From positions 310,001 through 374,000 of the forward strand of contig NZ_RAIQ01000002.1 of NCBI RefSeq assembly GCF_003625475.1: 64,000 nt of DNA. The letters run 5' to 3'. The position numbers were made by a program, and so were the translations under genes. Source of the DNA: Butyrivibrio sp. X503. GTDB lineage: Bacteria > Bacillota > Clostridia > Lachnospirales > Lachnospiraceae. Positions 52,892 through 61,793 of the stretch are shown in pieces. How positions within the stretch are numbered: the first letter of the stretch is position 1; the number at the start of each line of letters is the position of its first letter. Below the pieces are notes generated by a model. It worked only from the letters and a program-made list of their open reading frames with translations. It had not been told where the DNA came from and made no database searches.

Positions 52892-54086
52892 AGTAGAGCT
52901 TCTCCTTCTTAAGTATCTTTCCAATGGCATCAAACTCCTTAAAGGTGACATCAAAATCCTTGAGCTGACCCTCTTTCATCTTTTTATCCAGAACAGAATC
53001 TATAAGCTTGTCATAGTCGATCTTGATATCCTTGTCCTTCTTAAGCAGGTACATAATCGATGCAATAACGGTCTCGCTCAACATAACGGCGAGCGATTCC
53101 TTGGACTTAACACTTCCCTTTGCAGGCTCGATATACTCATGAAGAAGCTCAACCGCTTCGGTCGGAAAATTATTCTCTTCATAGAAATGTTTGATCTCAT
53201 CCCACTTAAGCTTTCCCTCGGGAGCGCCTATCCTGTGATAATAAGAACATGTCTTGGCTGCCCTTGCGTTAAAAGAAAGCCCAAGTGCGATCCTCTCTGC
53301 AAGATACGCCGTATGGATTGCCCGGAAATACTCATCCTTGTCTTTTTCCTTAAGCGAAACCAGAAGCGGAAACTCAGGATCGTTGATCTCCATATACATA
53401 TCGTTGGAACGTCTTATTACATATACTCCGAAAAGATTCAGGAAAAGAAGTAAAAGAATAAGATTGAGCATAAGATTAAGCGCGGGAAGCGCAAATAAAT
53501 TAAAAGAAAGCGTTCTGTTAAGAAATAGAACGTTAAATGCTATAAGGAGCACTGCCTGCATAAATAGCGAAACGAATGTCGGAAGACCGATGGAGCTGTT
53601 CTCCTTAAGGTCTCTGAACATAGCGATCGCCACTATCCCGGCAAAAACATACATAAAAAGTTCACTGTATCCGCCATTCTCTTTTAACATAACAGAGAGA
53701 GAAACAAAGAAAACACCGGTCACAAGACCGATCTCGGTATTTGATAAAAGAGATAGCACAACAAATACGGAAAGATAAGGCCAGAACTGATTGGGAACCA
53801 ATGAAAGTGCGATTGAAAGGAGAAGTCCTATAATATACGCAACAACAAATCTGTTCCTCTGATTGAAATTATCGTAAAAGAAGCCTTCTTTTCCCCTTGA
53901 AGATGCATCAAGAAGCATAAAGATAACACTGCCGATCATCATGAGTGATACGATAGTATTCCTGAGTATGGCTTCTATGCTCTTATCCGTGAAATATGAA
54001 AATGCAAATACAAAAAGGCCCGTAACAAAAAACATTACAGAATATAAAAGCTTGATATTCTTAGCAGGTGAATTCTCATTTGCCAT
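52875..54086 (-). CDS. Shortened PgpH-like membrane protein with a degenerate HD domain
   Basis: 403 aa. It sits where yqfF/pgpH, encoding a c-di-AMP phosphodiesterase, lies between phoH and ybeY in Firmicutes. About seven membrane helices (residues about 15-220) are followed by a cytosolic HD-like domain from about 235. It lacks the large extracytoplasmic 7TMR-HDED part of PgpH (usually about 700 aa). The HD region is altered: His258 keeps a possible first ligand, but the HD pair reads YYHRIGAP (His284-Arg285), and the late SKESLAVMLSETVIASIM corresponds to PgpH 'KEAA.LMLADSVEAA' with Asp changed to Glu. Hydrolase activity is therefore unlikely. ATG at 54086 (11-bp overlap with phoH) has GGAGAG upstream and is preferred over 54161. 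Confidence 0.75.
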   Translation of the reverse strand: MANENSPAKNIKLLYSVMFFVTGLFVFAFSYFTDKSIEAILRNTIVSLMMIGSVIFMLLDASSRGKEGFFYDNFNQRNRFVVAYIIGLLLSIALSLVPNQFWPYLSVFVVLSLLSNTEIGLVTGVFFVSLSVMLKENGGYSELFMYVFAGIVAIAMFRDLKENSSIGLPTFVSLFMQAVLLIAFNVLFLNRTLSFNLFALPALNLMLNLILLLLFLNLFGVYVIRRSNDMYMEINDPEFPLLVSLKEKDKDEYFRAIHTAYLAERIALGLSFNARAAKTCSYYHRIGAPEGKLKWDEIKHFYEENNFPTEAVELLHEYIEPAKGSVKSKESLAVMLSETVIASIMYLLKKDKDIKIDYDKLIDSVLDKKMKEGQLKDFDVTFKEFDAIGKILKKEKLYYDFLR

Positions 54087-55125
54087 TCTTTGAACGTCTC
54101 TCCATCTTTTGTATTTCTTTCTTAGTCTTCTTATTTGCGGACTTTTTCTCAAAGTCCTCATAAGCTTTTACAATCTTCTGAACAAGCGGATGCCTTACAA
54201 CGTCGCTGCTTGTTAGCTTGCAAAATGCTATATCGTCAATACTCTTAAGCACGCTCTGAGCAACATCAAGTCCGCTTCTGACATCGGCGGAAAGGTCTTT
54301 CTGCGTCTCATCACCGGTTATGATAACCTTGGAGCCAAAACCGATTCTGGTCAGAAACATCTTCATCTGAGCAGGTGTCGTATTCTGAGCTTCATCAAGA
54401 ATAATGAACGCATTATCAAGCGTACGACCTCTCATATATGCAAGAGGAGCAACTTCAATAAGTCCCTTCTCCATGTTCTTGATAAAGTTCTCGGTACCCA
54501 TTATCTGATAAAGCGCATCATAAAGAGGTCTGAGATAGGGATCAACCTTGCTCTGAAGGTCACCGGGAAGGAATCCCAGCTTTTCTCCCGCCTCGATAGC
54601 AGGTCTCGTAAGAATGATCCTGCTTACTTCTTCCCTTTGGAAAGCGGTTATTGCCATTGCCATCGCAAGGTAAGTCTTACCCGTTCCGGCAGGACCGATC
54701 CCGAATACTATCATCTTATTTCTGATGGCATCGATATATTTCTTTTGTCCGAGTGTCTTGGGCTTTATTGGTTTTCCCGAAATGGTATGACAGATAATAT
54801 CTCTGTCAATGTCGGCAAGAACATTGGCGCTGTCTACCTTCGGTATATTATTTTTTTCTTCGTCGTCTTTTAAAAGAATCGCATAATCAACGTTCTGCTC
54901 TTCGATATCGGATCCGCGTCTTGAAAGCTGGACAAGCTCTCTTATTATCTCGGAAGCTTTCTGGGCACCCTCTTTGTCTCCGATAATGTGAAGCTCACCG
55001 TTTCTGTCAATTATCTCGACATGAAGGCTGTCCTCGATCTTTCTGATATAGCTGTCATTACCGCCGAATATATTGCGCTCATCTTCAGCCGTAAGCGCCA
55101 AGCTTAGTTCTGTAATCTCACTCAT
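54076..55125 (-). CDS. phoH: PhoH-like ATPase
   Basis: Predicted RNA-linked ATPase/helicase of the PhoH family. The 349-aa length is normal. N-terminal KH-like region (about 10-80), then KTLGQKKYIDAIRNKMIVFG and P-loop GPAGTGKTYLA, AFIILDEAQNTTPAQMKMFL (Walker B) and KVIITGDETQKDLSADVRSG. The C-terminus is basic. It overlaps rlmH by 4 bp and the PgpH-like gene by 11 bp, and is part of the conserved phoH-ybeY neighbourhood for ribosome biogenesis. Confidence 0.95.
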   Translation of the reverse strand: MSEITELSLALTAEDERNIFGGNDSYIRKIEDSLHVEIIDRNGELHIIGDKEGAQKASEIIRELVQLSRRGSDIEEQNVDYAILLKDDEEKNNIPKVDSANVLADIDRDIICHTISGKPIKPKTLGQKKYIDAIRNKMIVFGIGPAGTGKTYLAMAMAITAFQREEVSRIILTRPAIEAGEKLGFLPGDLQSKVDPYLRPLYDALYQIMGTENFIKNMEKGLIEVAPLAYMRGRTLDNAFIILDEAQNTTPAQMKMFLTRIGFGSKVIITGDETQKDLSADVRSGLDVAQSVLKSIDDIAFCKLTSSDVVRHPLVQKIVKAYEDFEKKSANKKTKKEIQKMERRSKNGK

Positions 55126-55604
55126 TTATGATATGGTTCTCCGCTTATAATTTTATAACCTCTGTAGATCTGTTCCAAAAGCACTACTCTCATCATCTGA
55201 TGAGGAAATGTCATATCCGAAAAACTGATCCGTGAATCTGCTCTTTTTAATACGTCATCACAAAGCCCCAAAGAGCCGCCGATAACAAATTGAATCCGGT
55301 TTATTCCTCTTACTCCCAGGTCATTTATAAATTCGGAAAAAGACTCTGAGCTATGCTTTTTACCTTTGATGGCAAGTGCGCACACATGGGCTTTGTCATC
55401 GATATTTTTAAGGATTCTCTCTCCCTCTTTTTGCTTGATCTGCTCTTCTATTGCAGGAGGCGCATTATCGGGAGTCTTTTCATCCGGAACCTCTATGATA
55501 TTAAGCTTACAATATCTCGAAAGCCTCTTGGAATATTCCGCGATAGCATCATTCCAGTATTTCTCTTTGATCTTACCGACGCAAATTATATCTACAGAGC
55601 TCAA
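55122..55604 (-). CDS. rlmH: 23S rRNA (pseudouridine1915-N3)-methyltransferase RlmH
   Basis: SPOUT methyltransferase of the decoding-side 23S helix 69. The 160-aa length is normal. Signatures: IICVGKIKEKYWNDAIAEYS, CALAIKGKKHSSESFSEFI, IQFVIGGSLGLCDDVL (SAM knot), and FPHQMMRVVLLEQIYRGYKI with the C-terminal YHK. ATG overlaps phoH's start region by 4 bp, and the gene lies 12 bp after the MORN gene. Confidence 0.97.
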   Translation of the reverse strand: MSSVDIICVGKIKEKYWNDAIAEYSKRLSRYCKLNIIEVPDEKTPDNAPPAIEEQIKQKEGERILKNIDDKAHVCALAIKGKKHSSESFSEFINDLGVRGINRIQFVIGGSLGLCDDVLKRADSRISFSDMTFPHQMMRVVLLEQIYRGYKIISGEPYHK

Positions 55605-55616
55605 TAATTATTCCTC

Positions 55617-56675
55617 TTAATTGGCAGCATTTCCGCCTGTGATGATACCGCGGATAAGGTTCTCTTCAATTTCCTTATCGGTCATATACAGATGCGTATC
55701 ATCATTACCTTTAAGTGACATAACGGGAATTCTACCCGTTGAATCCTTGGAAGCATGCGCAGCAGCATCAAACTTACCTTCTTTACATGTTCCTGTCCAC
55801 TCATCGGTATGTCCTGTCTTATCTACTGTAATTATGTACATTTCTTTGTCATAATAAGAATCCTTGAAATAACCGATAGCATTCTGAATATAGATATCAG
55901 AGGTATTCATTCTGCCTGAGTCATAGTCATAATGCTCCTGACCTTTTCCGTTGGGGCGATCCTCAGCCCATTCGCCGGAATAAGTATGCTCGGTAACCAC
56001 ATTGCCGGAATATGAAGGATAAAAGCAGATCCATGAACCGCTTCCGCTTCTCTTTCCGTCCTTAAACTCACCGAAGTAATACTGATCGTTGGCGTATACC
56101 GCAAGACCTTTGCCTTCAGGCTTACCATCATCATTCTTATCACCGTAATAATAGAAGTCGTAGCTTCCGTTCAGAGAATACGACATCGCTTCGTATCGTT
56201 CGAGATGAGCAAGCTCCCTTACGGCTTCCATATTATTCTTTGCCCAGTAATCGTGCATTTCCTTAAGCTGAGCATCTCTGTCGTATTTTACCTTGCCGTA
56301 TTTATCCTTAAGCTCGGCGGCATCTGCTCTGTAAAAGCACTTTCCGGGCTCCTTTTTTACTTTCTCATTCTTTTCAGTACTTGTTGAAGATGAAGCGCTT
56401 GAATCGGCGTTATCGGAAGAACTTTCGGTTGACGCATTATCCGCGCTGTCTGAAGATGCGGCCTCAAGCGACACTCCCGTAGAAACACTCGATGTGCTCT
56501 GATCGTCGGAAGCACCACTGTTGGCGTATTCCATGATATTGCTTGCAAGAAGCTCGTCCTCTTTGTTTTTATCAACAGCTTTACCGGAAATAGCTATATA
56601 TGCAATAAGCAATAATAAAATGACGGCTACGATCCCTGCCGTTATTGCTACTTTAACTTTTTCTTTATTATCCAT
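55617..56675 (-). CDS. Membrane-anchored MORN-repeat protein of unknown function
   Basis: 352 aa. N-terminal membrane helix (about 9-30, AITAGIVAVILLLLIAYIAI), then a Ser/Asp/Asn/Thr-rich linker (about 50-105), then an outside domain with two MORN-type repeats: GKPEGKGLAVYANDQYYFGE FKDGKRSGSGS and YSGEWAEDRPNGKGQ. A C-terminal part has no recognised family. MORN repeats mediate membrane or protein contacts; the role here is unknown. It is first gene of the run ending at the S66 peptidase. Confidence 0.75.
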   Translation of the reverse strand: MDNKEKVKVAITAGIVAVILLLLIAYIAISGKAVDKNKEDELLASNIMEYANSGASDDQSTSSVSTGVSLEAASSDSADNASTESSSDNADSSASSSTSTEKNEKVKKEPGKCFYRADAAELKDKYGKVKYDRDAQLKEMHDYWAKNNMEAVRELAHLERYEAMSYSLNGSYDFYYYGDKNDDGKPEGKGLAVYANDQYYFGEFKDGKRSGSGSWICFYPSYSGNVVTEHTYSGEWAEDRPNGKGQEHYDYDSGRMNTSDIYIQNAIGYFKDSYYDKEMYIITVDKTGHTDEWTGTCKEGKFDAAAHASKDSTGRIPVMSLKGNDDTHLYMTDKEIEENLIRGIITGGNAAN

Positions 56676-56784
56676 GATCTCTTTCCCCTTTTTTCATACT
56701 ATTCGACATTATACCACAATTCTAAGCTCGAAGAATACATCTATTAGCGAAACGAATACTCATTTCCAGGCTCCTAAATTCCAC

Positions 56785-56810
56785 AAAAAAGGACCACGAA
56801 AACGTGGTCC
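56785..56810 (-). terminator. Terminator after ilvE
   Basis: 8-bp stem GGACCACG/CGTGGTCC (56791-56798 with 56803-56810), tetraloop AAAA on plus (TTTT on minus), followed on the minus strand by six T. It lies 16 bp past the ilvE stop. Confidence 0.9.
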
Positions 56811-56826
56811 CATAATGTACGAAATA

Positions 56827-57858
56827 TTAGCAGATTGTGTGGATCCATCCCTCAGGAGCTTCAACTGTTCCCATCTGGATACCTGTAAGTGTATCGTAAA
56901 GCTTCTTGATAACAGGTCCCATCTCGTCCATTCCGCTTGCGAAGCAGATCTCCTTGCCGTGATCGTTGATCTTTCCGACAGGGCTGATAACAGCAGCTGT
57001 TCCGCAAAGTCCCATCTCAACAAAGTTCTCAACCTCTGAAAGCTTGACGGGTCTCTCCTCAACATTGAGTCCAAGTATATCTCTTGCAACCTGTACAAGA
57101 GATCTTCTTGTGATTGAAGGAAGGATTGAATCTGTATGTGACTGGGGTACTACAAGTCCGCCCTCTTTTGTAACGAAGATGATGTTGGCTCCGCCTGTCT
57201 CTTCGATATATGTTCTGCTCTCGGCATCAAGGTATACGTTCTCCGCAAAACCTTCGTTGTGTGCTGTAACGATTGCATGAAGGCTCATTGCGTAGTTAAG
57301 TCCGGCCTTGATATTACCTGTTCCGTGCGGTGCTGCTCTGTCAAAATCACTGATCTTAACAACGATAGGCTTAGCGCCACCCTTGAAGTAAGGTCCTACG
57401 GGAGTAACAAAGATTCTGAACTGATACTCATCAGCAGGCTTAACACCGATAACATTACCTGTAGCGAACATAACAGGTCTGATATAAAGAGTTGCGCCGC
57501 TTCCGTAAGGGGGAACCCAATCCTTGTTGGCTTCAACAACCTTCTCAACAGCTTCTATAAATTTATCTTCAGGAAATGCAGGCATCTCAAGTCTCTTGGC
57601 TGAGTCTACCATTCTCTTGGCATTGAGATCGGGTCTGAAGGTTACGATCTTGCCATCCTCTGTCTCATAAGCTTTAAGTCCCTCGAAGCACTCCTGTGCG
57701 TAATGAAGAACACCGGCATCCTCACTGAGTACGATTGTATTGTCGCTTGTAATGACACCATCATCCCACTTGCCGTCTTTATAGTTGGAGACAAATCTCT
57801 TATCAGCAACCATATAACTAAAACCAATATTTGCCCAATCCAAATTCTTCTTGCTCAT
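56827..57858 (-). CDS. ilvE: Branched-chain amino-acid aminotransferase
   Basis: PLP transaminase, final step of valine/leucine/isoleucine synthesis and first of their breakdown. The 343-aa length fits the group II (BCAT, fold IV) enzymes. Signatures: VLHYAQECFEGLKAYETEDG, FRPDLNAKRMVDSAKRLEMP, the PLP-lysine region NIKAGLNYAMSLHAIVTAHN, and ENVYLDAESRTYIEETGGANIIFV. ATG follows AAGGAGATGG. It appears monocistronic between its promoter and a terminator. Confidence 0.97.
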   Translation of the reverse strand: MSKKNLDWANIGFSYMVADKRFVSNYKDGKWDDGVITSDNTIVLSEDAGVLHYAQECFEGLKAYETEDGKIVTFRPDLNAKRMVDSAKRLEMPAFPEDKFIEAVEKVVEANKDWVPPYGSGATLYIRPVMFATGNVIGVKPADEYQFRIFVTPVGPYFKGGAKPIVVKISDFDRAAPHGTGNIKAGLNYAMSLHAIVTAHNEGFAENVYLDAESRTYIEETGGANIIFVTKEGGLVVPQSHTDSILPSITRRSLVQVARDILGLNVEERPVKLSEVENFVEMGLCGTAAVISPVGKINDHGKEICFASGMDEMGPVIKKLYDTLTGIQMGTVEAPEGWIHTIC

Positions 57859-57910
57859 CTTTCTTCCATCTCCTTAGATTACTTTAGCACGTCAAAACAC
57901 TAATGTTTAA

Positions 57911-57938
57911 ATTATAACCCTTTATTTTCGTGCGTCAA
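57911..57938 (-). promoter_or_regulatory. Promoter of ilvE
   Basis: Minus strand: TTGACG (57933-57938), 16-base spacer, TATAAT (57911-57916), giving a leader of about 45 bases. A second TTGACG (57890-57895) lies 43 bp downstream and has no matching -10. Confidence 0.7.
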
Positions 57939-57958
57939 GTAAGCCGGTATTATTTTTA

Positions 57959-59350
57959 TCACTTATTTTTATCCGTCTTATTTTTATCGATCTTGGCGGC
58001 ATTAATCTTATCTTTTAAATTGATACTAAAGATCTTCTTAAATGTTGATGTTTCTTTTCCTGCGTTAAACTTGGTATTCACGGGGTCGCTCAGAGTCTTA
58101 TACTCCTTATCTTCTATATATGCAAGGTCATAGTAATCCTTGGTATTAGTACTGAGCCCCTTCTTTTCCAAAAGAATATTCGTAAAGCGTGTAGCAAGCG
58201 CATAAATAACTGCAAAGATAGGAACGCCTATTAGCCATCCTACTATTCCCCACATTCCGCCAAACAGCATAATGGAAAAGATAACCCAAAAGCTTGAAAG
58301 TCCGGTGGAATTACCAAGGATCATGGGGCCTAAGATATTGCCGTCAAACTGCTGAAGCACGATAACGAAAATAAGGAATATCAAAGCCTGAATGGGATCA
58401 ATGAGCACTAGTAGCAGCGCTCCCATTATTCCTCCGATGTAAGGACCAAAAAACGGAATAATGTTGGTGACACCTACAATAACCGATATCAAAAGCGGAT
58501 ACTTAAGCTTAAGAACGAGGCAGCCTATATAGCATATAACACCAATTACAAAGGAATCAACAAGCTTACCGCCTACAAATCCCTCGAATGTATTATTTAC
58601 AAATCTGAATCCTCCTATAAGTTCATTGGCAAAATCTTCTCTGAAGATTGCATATGCAAGCTTCTTACCGCTTGTAGTAAAGCGCTCTTTGGAAAGAAGC
58701 ACATAGATCGCAACAATAAAGCCGACAACGAGATCCAAGATAACTCCGAATACCGAAAAGAAGCTCTGAGAAGCAAACTTCATGATGGTATTTACGCTCG
58801 GCATCATAGGAATAAGCTGCTTTGTAATATAAGAGCTCAAATTCTCATAATAAGTATCGAGCTGAGAATCGATAAACTTCTGAAGCTCGGGGTTATCGGC
58901 AAGATATTTGTTGGACTGCGTATCAAGCTGATTAATGTAAAAAGGCATATTCCTTATTATCTCACGTAAACTCCTTACAAGCTCGGGGATAATGATCCTA
59001 AAAAGCCCGTACAGAATAAAGAGAAAAATGATCATTGTAAGCAAAACGGAAATATATCTTATATGTTTTCTCTTTTTCTTATCGGCTGTGCTCGCTCTGG
59101 ATACGTCTATACCTCTCAATCTATAGATAGGCATAATGATCTTCTCCTCGATGAACTCAAGGAGCGGAATAAGCACAAACGCAATAACTATACCGATTAC
59201 AATGCCCGAAAGCGAATCAACTATTGACGTAAAAGTCTTTATGATCGTCTTTCCGTCAAACAGCACATAATATGCAAGCATAAGCGCAACACACAAGCAA
59301 AATATAGTGACCGCCCATGTTACCTGATTTTTCTCGGGTTTCATCTTCAT
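57959..59350 (-). CDS. AI-2E family membrane transporter
   Basis: 463-aa polytopic protein (PF01594) with about 8 predicted helices and a large loop between the third and fourth (about 130-205). Family members export autoinducer-2, antiport Na+/H+ or export osmolytes; substrate unknown here. Typical late stretch: LISVIVGVTNIIPFFGPYIG then QQFDGNILGPMILGNSTGLS. Charged C-terminal tail with Lys/Asp repeats. ATG at 59350 (Met3 also possible) follows AGAGGAGAG. 18 bp after mrp. Confidence 0.93.
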   Translation of the reverse strand: MKMKPEKNQVTWAVTIFCLCVALMLAYYVLFDGKTIIKTFTSIVDSLSGIVIGIVIAFVLIPLLEFIEEKIIMPIYRLRGIDVSRASTADKKKRKHIRYISVLLTMIIFLFILYGLFRIIIPELVRSLREIIRNMPFYINQLDTQSNKYLADNPELQKFIDSQLDTYYENLSSYITKQLIPMMPSVNTIMKFASQSFFSVFGVILDLVVGFIVAIYVLLSKERFTTSGKKLAYAIFREDFANELIGGFRFVNNTFEGFVGGKLVDSFVIGVICYIGCLVLKLKYPLLISVIVGVTNIIPFFGPYIGGIMGALLLVLIDPIQALIFLIFVIVLQQFDGNILGPMILGNSTGLSSFWVIFSIMLFGGMWGIVGWLIGVPIFAVIYALATRFTNILLEKKGLSTNTKDYYDLAYIEDKEYKTLSDPVNTKFNAGKETSTFKKIFSINLKDKINAAKIDKNKTDKNK

Positions 59351-59367
59351 AATAATTACTCTCCTCT

Positions 59368-60186
59368 TTACTCGTTCATAGCGTCAAGAACATAAACAAG
59401 ACTATCAAGATAATTCTCTTCTATATCTTCTATCTTACCAGAATCACACAATCCCGCAATCTTGGGATCGAGAGGAAGCCTTCCGAGAACGTCGATACCC
59501 TTGGATGCTGCATATGAATCAAGTCCGCTCTCACCAAAGATACTTATCATTTCTCCGCAGTGAGGACAGCTCATATAGCTCATGTTCTCAACTATTCCAA
59601 GTACAGGGATATTCATCATGGTAGCCATGTTTACGGCTTTCTCGACTATCATGTTTACAAGCTCCTGAGGAGTTGAAACTACGATTATTCCGTCGACGGG
59701 AAGAGACTGAAAAACAGTAAGCGGAACATCACCTGTTCCGGGAGGCATATCGACAAACATATAATCAACATCACCCCAGTTTACATCTGACCAGAACTGC
59801 TTAACAATACCGGCGATCACGGGTCCTCTCCAGATAACGGGATCCGTCTCGTTGTCCATAAGCATATTAAGCGACATAACTTTAATGCCATTCTTTGAAT
59901 CGGCAGGCAAAAGACCTGTCTCATCGGCGTTTTTTGCCTGGCCTATACCAAACATCTTAGGTATTGAAGGTCCTGTGATATCGGCATCCATGATCGCGCA
60001 CTTATAGCCTTTTTTGTTCATATAAACAGCCGAAAGTCCTGTCACAAGGCTCTTTCCTACGCCGCCCTTTCCGCTCACGATTCCTATAACCTTTTTAATA
60101 TGAGAATGCTCTGAAGGTTTAACCTTGAAATTATCCTCCATCTGCTTTTTGAAATCTTCGGGTTTCTTGCCGTGTCCGTTAGCCAT
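59368..60186 (-). CDS. mrp: Mrp/NBP35-type Fe-S cluster carrier ATPase
   Basis: 272-aa ParA-like ATPase that carries Fe-S clusters to target proteins. Deviant P-loop GKGGVGKSLVTGLSAVY, then MDADITGPSIPKMFGI, GPVIAGIVKQFWSDVNWGDV, FVDMPPGTGDVPLTV and a C-terminal cluster-ligand pair YMSCPHCGEMIS (CxxC). The start follows GGAGA. In this window Fe-S clients include LeuCD, IlvD and the radical SAM protein, but no specific link is shown. Confidence 0.92.
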   Translation of the reverse strand: MANGHGKKPEDFKKQMEDNFKVKPSEHSHIKKVIGIVSGKGGVGKSLVTGLSAVYMNKKGYKCAIMDADITGPSIPKMFGIGQAKNADETGLLPADSKNGIKVMSLNMLMDNETDPVIWRGPVIAGIVKQFWSDVNWGDVDYMFVDMPPGTGDVPLTVFQSLPVDGIIVVSTPQELVNMIVEKAVNMATMMNIPVLGIVENMSYMSCPHCGEMISIFGESGLDSYAASKGIDVLGRLPLDPKIAGLCDSGKIEDIEENYLDSLVYVLDAMNE

Positions 60187-60222
60187 TATCTGTCTCCGTT
60201 TCTGTATTTATTTTAGAACATA

Positions 60223-60272
60223 AAAGGAGTGCCTTTAGCATATATTATACTATGCAAAAAGACACATTCCTT
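60223..60272 (-). terminator. Imperfect long hairpin between the GT2 gene and mrp
   Basis: AAGGA...GCATA and TATGC...TCCTT arms pair with several mismatches over about 20 positions, followed on the minus strand by a short TTTTA. A TATAAT lies in the loop, so this may instead be part of an mrp promoter. Weak call. Confidence 0.3.
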
Positions 60273-60284
60273 ATTTCTTACGTA

Positions 60285-61271
60285 TCAGCGCTTGTAGGTA
60301 TACTCGGAAACTTCCACATCTTCCTCGTCGCCGATATATGATTCAATTATAAATCTGGGTCTGTTCTTGGTCTCAAGATAGATCTTACCAATATACTCTC
60401 CGATAATACCTATGGAAAAGATGGTAAGGCCACCGATAAACCAAACCGACATAACTATTGTTGTCCATCCCGGATCGTTATGTCCGGTAAAATATCTTAC
60501 CAAAGAATAGATAAACACAAGAAGTGTTATAAAAATGATCGAAAAGCCAAGGCCTGTGATCATCTTGATGGGCTTGGTGCTAAGACTCGTGATTCCTTCA
60601 ACCGCAAAGCTAAGCATCTTCTTAAGGGGATACTTACTCTCTCCAGCGAATCTCTCGGCTCTTTCATAATAAACAATATCAGACTTAAAGCCGAGCATGG
60701 GAACTATTCCTCTAAGGAAAAGATTGACCTCACCAAACTCCGAAAGTGCAAAGAGTGCTCGTCTGCTCATAAGTCTGTAATCAGCATGATTATAGACAGT
60801 CTTGGCTCCCATGGAATCAATCAGCTTGTAATATGACTCAGCTGTAAATCTCTTAAAGAAAGTATCTGTTACCCTCTTGGATCTTACTCCGTAAACAACA
60901 TCACAGCCCTCGTTGTTAAACTTATCAACCATGGCATCAATGGCATCTATATCATCCTGAAGATCGGCATCCATCGAAATTGCCATGTCACATAAGTCTT
61001 TTGCAGTCATAAGTCCTGCAAGCAGTGCATTCTGGTGTCCCATGTTTTTGGACAGATTGATACCCTGAAAAAGCTTATCTTCTTCATGAAGTTTTTTGAT
61101 CATATTGAAGGTTTCGTCCTTCGAACCGTCATTTACAAATAAAACCCTACTGTCCTCAGAGATCTTGCCTGCCGCGATAAGGCTCTCAAACTTCTCTTTG
61201 AGTCTTTTCGAAGTCTCCGGCAATACCTCCTGTTCATTGTAACAAGGGATTACACAAAATAATCTGCTCAT
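60285..61271 (-). CDS. Family 2 glycosyltransferase, GtrB/DPM1-like
   Basis: 328 aa. Start RLFCVIPCYNEQEVLPETSK; donor/metal motif MAISMDADLQDDIDAIDAMV; DPM-type signature RFTAESYYKLIDSM and DYRLMSRRALFALSEF; two C-terminal membrane helices (about 235-258 and 270-292). Such enzymes load a sugar onto undecaprenyl phosphate for use outside the membrane. The nearby YfhO-like protein and the GT-C-like protein are of types that can use such donors. The start shares 1 base with the leuD stop. Confidence 0.93.
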   Translation of the reverse strand: MSRLFCVIPCYNEQEVLPETSKRLKEKFESLIAAGKISEDSRVLFVNDGSKDETFNMIKKLHEEDKLFQGINLSKNMGHQNALLAGLMTAKDLCDMAISMDADLQDDIDAIDAMVDKFNNEGCDVVYGVRSKRVTDTFFKRFTAESYYKLIDSMGAKTVYNHADYRLMSRRALFALSEFGEVNLFLRGIVPMLGFKSDIVYYERAERFAGESKYPLKKMLSFAVEGITSLSTKPIKMITGLGFSIIFITLLVFIYSLVRYFTGHNDPGWTTIVMSVWFIGGLTIFSIGIIGEYIGKIYLETKNRPRFIIESYIGDEEDVEVSEYTYKR

Positions 61272-61768
61272 TATTTATCCTCCGATGAGTTGATGTAATT
61301 AATAAGTCCTTCGGAATCAATTATCTTCTGCATGAAAGGAGGGAATGCCTGTCCTTTAAATGACTTTCCCGTTGTCTCATCAGTAATAATACCGGAATCA
61401 AAATCAACACTCACAATATCGCCGTTTGTAATTGCATCGGCTGCTTCTTCACACTCGATAATGGGAAGACCGATGTTGATAGAATTTCTGTAAAAGATTC
61501 TCGCAAAGCTCTTGGCAATAACACAGGAAACACCTGCAGCCTTGATTGAAATGGGTGCATGCTCTCTTGATGAGCCGCAGCCAAAGTTCTTCTCAGCTAC
61601 GATAATATCACCCTTTTTAACATTCTTGGTAAAATCCTTGTCGATATCTTCCATGCAATGCTTGGCAAGCTCTTCTCCCGTTGTGCTGTTGAGATATCTT
61701 GCAGGGATGATAACATCCGTATCCACATTGTCACCATATTTAAAAACTGTACCTTTAGCAGCTTTCAT
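61271..61768 (-). CDS. leuD: 3-isopropylmalate dehydratase small subunit
   Basis: Swivel-domain partner of LeuC in leucine synthesis. The 165-aa length is typical of the short LeuD/HacB type. Signatures: [20 protein letters not shown] and [22 protein letters not shown] follows AGGAGAG. It is 25 bp after leuC; its stop overlaps the glycosyltransferase start by one base. Confidence 0.96.
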   Translation of the reverse strand: MKAAKGTVFKYGDNVDTDVIIPARYLNSTTGEELAKHCMEDIDKDFTKNVKKGDIIVAEKNFGCGSSREHAPISIKAAGVSCVIAKSFARIFYRNSINIGLPIIECEEAADAITNGDIVSVDFDSGIITDETTGKSFKGQAFPPFMQKIIDSEGLINYINSSEDK

Positions 61769-61793
61769 TTTAACTCTCCTCTATATTAAGTAA

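Noticed and set aside
57890-57938. Two TTGACG copies upstream of ilvE as a regulator direct repeat
   Set aside because: One copy is explained as the -35 element; the second has only six matching bases plus a loosely similar edge, which is expected by chance.
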